Under the pieces are notes generated by a model. That model was given only the letters and a program-made list of their open reading frames with translations. It made no database searches and was not told the DNA's origin. 64,000 nucleotides of DNA from Pseudopithomyces maydicus (taxonomy: Eukaryota; Ascomycota; Dothideomycetes; Pleosporales; Didymosphaeriaceae), in assembly GCA_026873275.1 (NCBI GenBank), contig JANTUC010000014.1, positions 744,001-808,000 on the forward strand, written 5' to 3'. Position 1 is the first letter of the stretch, and the number at the start of each line of letters is the position of its first letter. Made by a program: the position numbers and the translations under genes. Shown piece after piece: positions 33,977-43,224 of this stretch.

Positions 33977-34193
33977 ATGCACTCTTGCTCCATTGTTCTG
34001 GCAGCTCTGCTTGCCGCGTGCATGGTCACAGCAGCACCTGGTAAGCTATACGAATACAACACTATACTTTATTCTATGCTGCATATGATATTAACTTCAG
34101 GTAGTCGCTCAAGACTGCGTCATGTCCAACGGCAGGCTGTTTTGCGGTGACATATCAAAAGCCCCCCGGGGGCAAACGGATACAGCGACGTGA
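33977..34193 (+). CDS. Tiny secreted two-cysteine peptide A (50 residues)
   Basis: Exon 1 (33977-34040) encodes an excellent signal peptide, MHSCSIVLAALLAACMVTAA, then Pro. The phase-1 intron (34041-34104, GTAAGC donor) can end at TAG 34104. That gives a mature peptide of about 29 residues, starting VAQDCVMSNGRLFCGD and ending QTDTAT. Two cysteines are spaced C-x8-C. A competing CAG acceptor four bases earlier (34100) would give a 38-residue, Arg-rich, cysteine-free product. No family is recognised. The similar gene 500 bases downstream has the same layout. Candidate roles are effector, antimicrobial or signalling peptide; all are inference. The core promoter is good. Confidence 0.6.
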
Positions 34194-34705
34194 CTGACGC
34201 CGAACACACTGAAACGACCCAAGATCACGATACTTGGCTTAAGACATTTCTTGCGGGTAGCGGGGGTGGCGATGGTGGGGTGTAAGGGGTTAGGGCTGTC
34301 GTATGTCAGAAGTGGAGGGGTATACATATTGCGGTCGTAGTTTTGCCAGTTTGCATATTCGTTACTGTACTTTGACGCTAAGGTCGGCTTTGCTTTTTTC
34401 CCTTTTCACCACGCTTTAGACAGGTTGTTATTGAATCATTCCGTTATGCATCTAAGTCCGTTTATCCATACCAGACCGAGACGTCCTCGCCGTATCACAG
34501 TGGCGCATCACAGCACTCATCAAAGCACAGACGCAGCGTCATTGTCACATTCAACGCAAATAATATGTGTACCTTTGTCAAAGGGCGCTGAATAAATGCT
34601 TTGTTCAGTTCGTATACTTCATCACAGATTTCCGACTCTTGGCTTTCCTTCCTACATCGCGAACTCTACACAAGACCACACAATTCAGTTCAGTCTGCTA
34701 TAGCA
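34194..34705. other. Spacer between the two secreted peptide genes
   Basis: 512 bases, AT-rich. Holds the 3' UTR of peptide A and the promoter of peptide B. No further mini-gene detected. Confidence 0.5.
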
Positions 34706-34958
34706 ATGCATATTTTCACTACTGCCGTGGCGGTGCTATTTGTTGCCTCTGCTGTCGCTTTCCCCATACCTAGAAGTAAGTTTAGTGAGCCGTCATCCAC
34801 GTAACATTAGCTGACGATGTTTTTTAGAATGCCCCGGCGGTGAAATGACCTTCGCTCGCTGCGGGTCTAGCATCCGTGGCCGCGATGTCACCAGTCTCTC
34901 GGGGAACGGGGTTGGGGTCTCTAAGCTGAAGGTTTTCTCGCTTGGTCTCGATGACTAG
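34706..34958 (+). CDS. Tiny secreted two-cysteine peptide B (66 residues)
   Basis: Exon 1 (34706-34775) encodes MHIFTTAVAVLFVASAVAFP, a clear signal peptide. A phase-1 intron follows (34776-34827, GTAAGT donor, TTTTTTAG acceptor). Exon 2 (34828-34958) continues PRKCPGGEMTFARCGSSIRG and ends VFSLGLDD. The mature part is about 45 residues with two cysteines, C-x9-C followed by Gly. It shares with peptide A the signal-peptide exon, the phase-1 intron just after the cleavage region, and a Cys pair ending in CG. Sequence identity outside this is low, so common origin is only possible. Function unknown; the strict intron-exon logic makes coding likely. Confidence 0.7.
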
Positions 34959-35925
34959 GCTCCAATAAATGAAGTGTTATGGGCCCATTTCGTGGAGGTA
35001 TGAGATTCAGATGCTAGATTACCTACGGTTAGGTCTCGTTGGCTTGGTTTTGAGAGTATCCTAGGTAGATACAGTGACAAAGAAAATCTCGCACCCTACA
35101 AACTTCGTTCCTTTACAATGTATGGTTTTTGTGAAATTTTCTGACGTCAAATTAGTCCCAGTTGTCTCTGAGTTTTACTGTCTTTTGGTTCTGATAGCAT
35201 TAATTGCCATTAGTCATGTGACGACTATCAGCGTGGCCACTCGGCGAGTATATGCGTCCAGGCGTGAATGAATGTTCTCATAATTGTCAAGTTGCATTAT
35301 GGAAAGAACTATGTCTAAACATATCTGTTTGAAAACAGCAATCCTATGAAATTATTGCAAACCTCATGCCTGGGCCTTTTTCTCTTCATAAGCAAAGGAA
35401 CGAGATTTGAAATTTGAGTGTGTTTTTCGATTAGACCGCGTTTTTAGATCTTAGGAGTCCAAAAGGGGGAATAGGAGAGATGAATCGTCAAGCATAGTTT
35501 AACAGTTACCGGACGGGTTTCAAGAGAATTTCATATCTTAAGTATATAAGTGTCTATTTCACTGGGCTGTCAAGGGATTCTCAATATCACGCAGAAATCT
35601 ACCCTCAACTCCGTAGTGAGGCCCACGGCCCGCACCAGCCTCAACGCCAAGCCTTTCGCGTTCATTTTTCACGATGTAATGTCCAAATGAGGTAATCCAG
35701 CGTTTGCTTTGCTCACGTGAACTGTCCCATATTCCCCCCTTGTGGTCTCAGGGTGTTTAAAGCAACAGCTACCACCACTCATCAACATTCCCTTTGCACC
35801 CTCAGCGAAGCACCCGCAACACGCGAACTCTCAACTCTGAGAATTTTCTGATATCACTCCGACTTTTGCTATACAACGGTCAAGTAGCTTTCCACTGACC
35901 GATAAATTTAAACCACTTCGACAAC
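34959..35925. other. Intergenic region upstream of the 790-residue orphan
   Basis: AT-rich to about 35600, then a C/A-rich leader just before 35926. No gene supported; a short hydrophobic frame at 35074-35271 has no start context or motif. Confidence 0.5.
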
Positions 35926-38298
35926 ATGGCGAATCAGACAGGCCACCCACCTCCTAATACCTCCTCGCCTCGCTCGCCGTCTCCTTCAGGCTCGACTAGC
36001 CGGAAACGTCCAGCCAAACATTCAGAACCGCAGACTCTTGCAGATCCTGGGAAGACTAACAGGAGCGTAAAACGCCCAAAGACGGACAGCTATAAAGCTA
36101 GCCGTCAGATAACCCAACCCCTCAGTCTCAAGCGCGACGCAACCACTCAAGATTCTGACGACGATGAAATCCTGCCTGAAGAGTCAAGCAGGGCTGAGAA
36201 AGTCGCAGTACGGAAGAGCAACAAACGCCTCCGATCGAAACTCAACACTGCTGCTGAAGGAGATGAAGACGCTACCACGTTGCAAGCTGGTAGTCAAGTC
36301 GAAAATGGCACAGTTGGCGATGGCAACGCAGATGAGCCGGCGCAAAGCTCAGTGTTGGGAAACCCTGATCAGAGCGAGCCCCAAGATGGCGTGGAGGAAA
36401 GTGGTATTAATGATGAAGAAGAAGAAGGCGATATCCCTCTCCAGCCTCCACCCGAAGCGTTCACAGTAACGCCACCCCCGAAGGATCTATCATGGACCAA
36501 GACGCCATATCCACCGACCCTTCCTTATACGAACCAGGACAATTGCCCCATCGATTGGAACTACATTGATGCCCACTCCACCGGCCTAGATGACGCAAAC
36601 AAGATGGCCTATGAATTCCGCAAGCCATGGCTTTCAAAGGCAGATGGTGGAGAGATAGGGTACGAAAAAATGGTCACGATGTTCCATAATGCCAATGACA
36701 CATCTGTGAACCAACTTGAGTCGGCCCGCAAGCGATTCAAAAAGGCCAACAATATCGTGTTCTTGGCCACCGGGGTATTCTTCGAAGGCTCCACGGCAGG
36801 TCTACCGGATGATTACAAGCCGCGCATCACGAAGGACAGGAAGCAGCAGCAGCAGCAATATCAACAGCAACATGGTGCTGCTGCAAAGAGCACTAAATCT
36901 AAAGCTCCTAAGGCTCCTAACGCCACACAAGCATCTTCGGGGCACCGCGATCCTGAAGATGACCATGATGACCAGGACGATTCGGGTAAAGGCAGAAACC
37001 CAGGCAACGGCCCAGACGATTCAGATGCAGAGCTGACACCTGGTCCGCCTTACATGGTAGAAAAGGATGCGTTGCCAAAGGACAACCGTTCTGGTTACAA
37101 ACTCCTTACTTTCTTCTTGAAGCCATCCGAAGATGAAAACCAGGACCGTTGCCTTTTGTGCTGCAAAGAAGGGAAGTGCTATAATAAAGACTGTCTCGAC
37201 GATCCCCATGTAAATGAGACAGGTCCAAACGCAGAATCCTCCGAGGAAGATCATGGATATTACAACCACGGTCCACCTCCAAAGAAGCACTCCCGCAATG
37301 ATTGGCTTCAGGCATTGGAAGCTGTGAGTGCCCCTTTCCACGAATGCCCTGAGCACGGATTCGTTCGGCGCGAAGTCCACGCCATAAAGTTTCTCGCGGT
37401 CAGCCACTCGAAAATTCCGGAAACGAAGACTTATGTCATGGATATGTCTACGAAAGCTTTCGACGTGATGACCAGCTGTTTCGCGCCTCGCTTACGAGAA
37501 GAAGTGCCCGAGGTTCTCGACCGTCTGGATGTTTTCTTGGACCACGAAGACTACAATGCCAGGAAGGAATACACCAAGGCGTATTACCAAGAAGATGAGA
37601 GTGGATACACAGTTGCCGATCTCGTGGAGGCCTATTGTGGTTCTCAAGCACTGCAGATGCCGATGGTGAGCGACATCATCCTGAATTCCCTGAAAAAGAT
37701 ATTCGAAACGGATACCACGGAGATCGTGGAGCCGAAAGCCATAAAATATGCATGGAGTCACACACATGCAGGCGATCCGCTCCGTCTTTTCTTCTTGGAT
37801 GTTTTCAGGCTGAAGCCAGATGTTGTCGAAGACCAGATCCAAAACCAAGGCGCAAAATACCCTAGTGAACTGCTGCGGTACTGGAGTCGCTGGAAGCTCA
37901 CACAGCAGAGCGAAATTCCTGACCAGTTGTCTGCTGAAGAAGAGCAAGCCATGATTACACTTGCAAGCTTTACTACATTCACGGGCCGTCTGGGGCCCAA
38001 GAAGGGTGTTCTTGGTAGACTGGAAAAGGTCAAGGGCGGCGTTGTCTTCAAAAGATGGACCAAGAAGACTTGGGAACCATCCAAGTTTTCCAGGGATCAG
38101 GTCCACCGACAGTTCATTCAGACTGTTTCCATGGATGAGCTTTCCGCCGGTAGGGACAACACTTTCTGCCGTAACTACCACAACCACGGGAGCCATGATC
38201 CACCAGTCTACCGGTGCATCAAAAGCCAAATTCAGAGCGCGAATGGTGGCCGCAAGAAAGTAAAGCTAAATGCACACCAGAAAGCATCGGTAGCCTGA
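35926..38298 (+). CDS. Intronless 790-residue orphan, probably nuclear, BTB-BACK-like C-terminal half
   Basis: No family recognised with confidence. Residues 1-180 are disordered and rich in Ser, Pro, Lys and acidic residues, with basic patches such as SRKRPAKH and VKRPKTD that could be nuclear localisation signals. A conserved-looking block follows (CPIDWNYIDAHSTGLDDANK to NNIVFLATGVFFEG). Then come a poly-Gln tract and an acidic linker, and a compact cysteine cluster CLLCCKEGKCYNKDC. From about residue 490 the pattern (FLAVSHSKIPETKTYVMDMS, VADLVEAYCGSQALQMPMV, AIKYAWSHTHAGDPLRLFFL) resembles the C-terminal half of fungal BTB proteins, without a canonical BTB core. No intron in 2.4 kb is unusual here. 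A tandem repeat follows its stop. Confidence 0.75.
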   Translation: MANQTGHPPPNTSSPRSPSPSGSTSRKRPAKHSEPQTLADPGKTNRSVKRPKTDSYKASRQITQPLSLKRDATTQDSDDDEILPEESSRAEKVAVRKSNKRLRSKLNTAAEGDEDATTLQAGSQVENGTVGDGNADEPAQSSVLGNPDQSEPQDGVEESGINDEEEEGDIPLQPPPEAFTVTPPPKDLSWTKTPYPPTLPYTNQDNCPIDWNYIDAHSTGLDDANKMAYEFRKPWLSKADGGEIGYEKMVTMFHNANDTSVNQLESARKRFKKANNIVFLATGVFFEGSTAGLPDDYKPRITKDRKQQQQQYQQQHGAAAKSTKSKAPKAPNATQASSGHRDPEDDHDDQDDSGKGRNPGNGPDDSDAELTPGPPYMVEKDALPKDNRSGYKLLTFFLKPSEDENQDRCLLCCKEGKCYNKDCLDDPHVNETGPNAESSEEDHGYYNHGPPPKKHSRNDWLQALEAVSAPFHECPEHGFVRREVHAIKFLAVSHSKIPETKTYVMDMSTKAFDVMTSCFAPRLREEVPEVLDRLDVFLDHEDYNARKEYTKAYYQEDESGYTVADLVEAYCGSQALQMPMVSDIILNSLKKIFETDTTEIVEPKAIKYAWSHTHAGDPLRLFFLDVFRLKPDVVEDQIQNQGAKYPSELLRYWSRWKLTQQSEIPDQLSAEEEQAMITLASFTTFTGRLGPKKGVLGRLEKVKGGVVFKRWTKKTWEPSKFSRDQVHRQFIQTVSMDELSAGRDNTFCRNYHNHGSHDPPVYRCIKSQIQSANGGRKKVKLNAHQKASVA

Positions 38299-39101
38299 AG
38301 AGGATCAACGAGGTCGAGTTGCATGTTTTATTCATGCATACTCATAGTTTTACTTTTTAGTTTTTGATTTTATAGTTTTTGATTTTATAGTTTTTGATTT
38401 TATAGTTTTTGATTTTATAGTTTTTGATTTCAAGTTTTTGATTTGCAAGTTTTTGATTTGCAAGTTGAAAGAAGAGAAGATTAGTCTCAACTAGTTTGGT
38501 GGAGTCCTATCGAAGTACGATCAGAAAGCAGGCCAGTCAAGGTCAGGGAGCAAGTTAGATTGGCCTTGATATTTAGGATGCGCATTTTTGCCTGAGTTAG
38601 AGTACACTCAAGGTTGTAAATCCTGCAGAAGGGGGCTTGGGAATGCATCTTGTGTGAGCAGGCTGAGCGACTTGGCAGTAGGGAGGAACGCCTGCATTTG
38701 TTCAATACAATACCAGTTTACAACTTGAGATCTTCATGCTATCTATCTGCCTTGGTAATATTTCTAATTGTATTTTTATGTTCTTGGTGTTTTGGTCATA
38801 CCGCGATCTTGGGTATTAATGATGTTTACGTTACACGGGTAATCAATCGTTCCCATCGCGCGTGCCATATATTAATTACCCCATCTCAACACTACCTCCT
38901 CGGGTACCAAACAGATAATCGTGCATCTCTTGGAAAAACGGCAGTTGCACATGCCCCACATTGTTTAGATACCACCTCTTGTCCCGGATTTCGTCAATTG
39001 GCGAAATTGAATTCCGATTTTGCATACATCAGTGGAACGGCCCGCTACCCTTGTCTTGCTTCAGTTGCTTTGTAACATCCCTCGCAGTAGAACTGATCAA
39101 T
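38299..39101. other. Intergenic region with tandem repeat
   Basis: Contains the repeat array described separately and the promoter of the DUF1996 gene. A short frame at 38650-39075 shows no motif. Confidence 0.5.
38361..38465. repeat. 15-bp T-rich tandem repeat (TTTTTGATTTTATAG)
   Basis: About five perfect copies of a 15-bp unit followed by three 14-15-bp variants ending CAAG or GCAAG. It begins about 60 bases after the orphan stop codon, so it is likely in that gene's 3' UTR or terminator. Confidence 0.85.
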
Positions 39102-40497
39102 ATGCATCGGATTCCTTTGCTATTGTGGGCGCTCACTGGGGCGTCCCATGCGCAGGTAGCACACATGATGCGCTTCGCATGCTCACAGCTCACCGTGGAG
39201 CGGCTAGATCGTACGTGTGAAATTATATCTTAGATTAAGAAGAAAGCTAATCATGAATTTTACAGCGTTGGTAAACCCGGGGCAAATTGGAACGCCGCAT
39301 ACTCACCAGATCGTGTACGCTTCCTTGAATCTTACTTGTTGACAGGGAATTGAAATATTATAGGGGAGGAAATTCATTCAGACCAGACATGGAACCTGTT
39401 GAATACGATTTGGTGAAACAATCTACATGTACAAGTTGCACGTTCAGCGAGGTATGGAGTAAACCATTGCTCATGAGACGAGACGCTTACTTTGATAGGA
39501 CTTCAGGTAAACGGACTCTGGAGGTTGCCTCGTAGATCTAGCTAATACGATAAAGCAATTACTGGACTGCTGCGCTATACTTCCGGGCACGCAACGGGAC
39601 CTACAAGAGGGTGAAGCAGGTCTCCAATGGAGGACTGCACCAGGATGGAGGCCACACAGTCTACTACATCCCACCTTACGACGGTGTGAGCAATGTAACA
39701 GCTTTCGCACCGGTAAGTGATATGACCTCGCGGCAAGATATATTGGTCTGAACAACTGAAGGGCTTTCGAATGCTCGCGGGGAATCCAATGCTACGCAAC
39801 ACGACCGGCGAATCTCGTGGTATCTGCCATCGCTGTCTATACAAGGACCAAAATCCTTTTGGTGGAGCGCCTTGTACGGGAGAAGATACGACGCATCTCC
39901 CAGATCACCAGTGTGAAGGTGGTATTCGGACTCAGGGTATTTACACACAGGTTAATCCATCTTGTATCGCTAGAATACTCACGCAATACAGTGACATTCC
40001 CTACCTGCTGGGATGGCAAAAATCTTGATTCCCCGGATCATCAAAGCCATGTGTCATATGCAACGATTCCCTTCGAGCCCTACGCCGATCCCGTTGTGAC
40101 AAGGCCATACACACCGAGCTTAGAACGGGGAAAATGCCCGGACACACATCCAGTCCACCTGCCTCAGCTCATGTACGAAGTTATTTTCGATACAACCGAG
40201 TTCAATGGGGAGGGTATATGGCCTGAGGATGGCAGTCAGCCTTTTGTGTTCAGTATGGGTGATGCGACGGGCCACGGCAACCACGGCGACTACATGTTTG
40301 GATGGGAGGGCGATAGCCTGCAGCGCGCGCTCAACGCCAGATGCGACAATGACCACTGCAAAGAATTAAAGAGGCAGACCGATGAAGAGGCGATGAAGTG
40401 TAAGATTGCGCAGAAAGCTATTGAAGATGTGGGAAATGATAATTGGCTGCAAACACTGCCCGGCGGTGTGGAAATTAACGATAGAGTGAACGTGTAG
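39102..40497 (+). CDS. Secreted DUF1996 protein (paralogue 1), with 8-nt micro-exon
   Basis: Secreted fungal DUF1996 protein of 363 residues; biochemical role unknown. Seven exons: 39102-39210, 39266-39314, 39364-39451, 39499-39506, 39556-39712, 39762-39936 and 39992-40497. All phases agree. The signal peptide is MHRIPLLLWALTGASHA. Hallmarks are the N-terminal HMMRFACSQLTVERLDPLV, HTHQIVGGNSF, DFSNYWTAALYF, GFRMLAGNP, VTFPTCWDGKNLDSPDHQSH and a C-terminal GDYMFGWEGDSLQRAL. Exon 4 is only eight bases (GACTTCAG) yet supplies Asp-Phe and part of Ser in the conserved DFSNYW. The second copy at 47068 shares some introns but lacks the one creating the micro-exon. Several cysteines suggest disulfides. 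Confidence 0.92.
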
Positions 40498-40770
40498 GAT
40501 GGCTTTGTAGATCTTGAATACACCAATTTGTCGCTTTGATCCTTCAATTACAATTTTTTGCCTACGTAACGAATTGTAGAGATTCTCGAAGGTTAAGATG
40601 CGTCGCGGGCGCGGTTCCTTTAACTAGTTATCGATAAGGCGGTGAATGTTGTTGGGAATGAGCCCGATCACGCAAACAACGCTACGTCATCCTGAATCTT
40701 ATACCTGAGAAAAGCCCTCCCGTGAGATCTCCGAGAACCTTCAGCTAGCAATACAACCCTCACCGTCGAA

Positions 40771-41778
40771 ATGCCCACCATTCTTATTGTCGGCGCCACT
40801 CGTGGGCTCGGGGCTAGCCTAGCCAACTCCTACAAGTCCGATCCAAACAACCATGTTCTAGCGACGGCCCGCAGCGCCAACCCTCCGCCCAGCAGTACGC
40901 TCCCGTATTTTCGTCTTCTCAACTGTACCATTGTTTCGCTGCTTTTTCTAATGCGCCTTGTACTGACGCTCCAACAGCCAAGAACCTTACCTATATTCCT
41001 GGCATCGACATTGCGTCCCCGGATGCTGGGAAGAAATTGCTGAACTTCCTGCATACTAGGTCAATATCCCACATCGATGTGGTGATTATTACCGCGGGAT
41101 ACTTTGCCACGGAGTCCCTGAAAGAGCCATCTTTTGAGTCTCAGGAAAAGATGTACAGGACATGTGCAATCGGCCCTACTATCCTTGTTACCGCTCTCGC
41201 AAATGATACTGATTCTCTGTTAAATTCCAAGTCGAAGGTCATATTTGTTTCTTCCGAAAGTGGCAGCATTACTTTGCGACATGAGAAGGAAGGTGGTGGA
41301 AACTACGGGTAAGTAGCACCCGGCTAAGCTACCCTCTATACTCACTTTAGAAGACACCACGCTAGCAAATCCGCACTCAACATGAGTGCGAAGCTTCTGA
41401 GCCTGGATCTCAAGGATAGAGGTGTGGCTATAGCTACAGTTCATCCCGGCTTCATGAGGACAGAATTGACTCGTGGTGTGGGTTTCGATAAGTTTTGGGA
41501 TGAAGGCGGAGGTAATTGGCCTACGACGAAGAAATATCATGATGCTGACAGCGGAGCAGCTGTGACACCAGATGTAGCTGCCAAGTCGCTCATAGAGTGG
41601 ATATCCACATTCGATATCTCGAAGACGGGTGAATACTGGGCACCTCGTGGCCCTGCGTAAGTAGCTCTTGTGCATCCTCATACGTTTTGTATTTAATATG
41701 TTTAGGGACATCGGCACCGCTGAGCCTGTTCTTGGCCCCAAGGATAGTTTGCCTACACCTCTTCAGCTCCCTTGGTAG
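40771..41778 (+). CDS. Short-chain dehydrogenase/reductase with altered catalytic Tyr
   Basis: NAD(P)-dependent SDR-like protein, 276 residues, in four exons: 40771-40894, 40978-41308, 41354-41656 and 41706-41778. The cofactor motif is IVGATRGLGASL (GxxxGxG). VVIITAG corresponds to the NAG region, and VIFVSSESGSI holds the Ser. The usual YxxxK reads NYGHHASKSAL, so the residue four before Lys is His and a Tyr sits six before it. VHPGFMRTELTRGVGF is typical of a fungal subgroup. Exon 3 has two in-frame acceptors three bases apart (after 41350 and 41353), giving NYGRHH or NYGHH. Activity and substrate are uncertain. It lies between the DUF1996 gene and the DUF2306 gene. Confidence 0.85.
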
Positions 41779-41952
41779 ATACTTAACATCGCATGATCGG
41801 ACTGTCTGGCTATGTAGACTTTGACACAAGATCAAGAGTGAACGATTAGAGCAATGACTAATGCAATAGTATTTATTCGAATTGGTGTGTGGTGTGATAT
41901 GTAACGGCGTGACTACAGTATAGCCTACGTTAAATGTTCAAATTGTGAAATC

Positions 41953-43224
41953 TCAAGACGTAGATGCTTCCACTTTAGAGGCAGGTTCCAGAATATCACC
42001 AGCAAGCGTGCTCCCAGAACTCTCTTTCCTCTCTTGCGGTACCCACATATCAGAATCACCCAATCTATCCGCGGTCAAGCCAGCCGAGCCAGGTTTCTTC
42101 ATGCCCGCTTCTAGTTGCCGTTGGTAGCTGACATTTCTCAAGCGCTGGGCCTCTTTTGGTGTAAGGTGAAGCTATAAAAGTTAGCCACTTGATTCTCCAT
42201 GCTCATAATTTCCAACTTACATAGACCTCGACACCAACGGCATGCATGGCCAAGGCAACCCAAAGAGCCATTCCGAAGCACAGGTTCATGGCAGCAGCTA
42301 GCTCTGTTGAATTTCCACTACCAAAATCTGCATGGACTACAGCTTGTTGTCCCGGGATACTTCCGTCAAAGTAAGATTCACAGGACGGGTACATCTCCAA
42401 TGTGGCCTGTTCTGAGCGCATCGTGTACGCGATCTTGGCGCAGGGCCAGACAATATAATACGAGCCGATTGAGGAGATAATCTGGGCAGATATGATGAGG
42501 ATAATGCGATTTGTTATGATAGATCCAGCCTGTTCTTCGTTAGTTCCATCATATCCAAGTAGTCGTAAGGGATCAATAAAGAGATTCGACATACATAGAA
42601 CCAGCCTCGTAGCATCCACGCTCTGTGTTGTTCAATCTGCAGCTTCTTTACGTTCCAAATGGCCAACACAAAGCACACTGTACTGCCAAACCCTACAAGT
42701 CCGACCCAAGCCTGCGTATCGATGGTGCCATTGAATGCCCTCCGCGCAACCATGAGGGCGCCAACCGTAGAAACGATCCACAACAGCATGGCAAGCCAGC
42801 CGCATACCCTGTGGACGATGATGGCTTTGTATCGGATGATGGGCGTAAACTGCAGTACTACGAGTATAGCGGCAGGTAAGATCCCAGCTAAGTGGAGGAT
42901 AATGCCTGTCTTATACCACGAGAAGTTTGTGTACCAGTAGCATTCACCCGGAAGGGCATTGCTGCCACCTTCAGGGCCGGATGGTGGGCAGAAGATGCCG
43001 CCGAAATTGAGGTACATGAAACGGGCGAGGGCGACTGGGATGGGTTTAGCGGGGAATAGAAAGAAGGATGGGCACCAGTATGGAGAATACGTACAGCCGA
43101 AAAGACCACCAGCAAATATGAACCACAAGACGAAGTTGTAGCCCTTGGAGAAGCCGATGGGATTGTAGATTTTGCGGGCAAAGGTCGTGGAGCCATTTCC
43201 TTGGGGACGCGTTGGTTGAACCAT
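41953..43224 (-). CDS. DUF2306 integral membrane protein
   Basis: Fungal membrane protein of the DUF2306 type, 385 residues, function unknown. Exons are 43224-42595, 42529-42221 and 42171-41953. Donors are GTATGT and GTAAGT, the first intron has a CTAAC branch site, and all junctions keep the frame. Seven or so hydrophobic helices are visible. The conserved histidine/arginine positions are in VHRVCGWLAMLLW and QHRAWMLRGWFY. A large loop before helix 3 has several cysteines. The C-terminal 65 residues are polar and likely cytosolic. The ATG at 43224 is used; the open frame further upstream lacks homology-like sequence. Confidence 0.8.
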
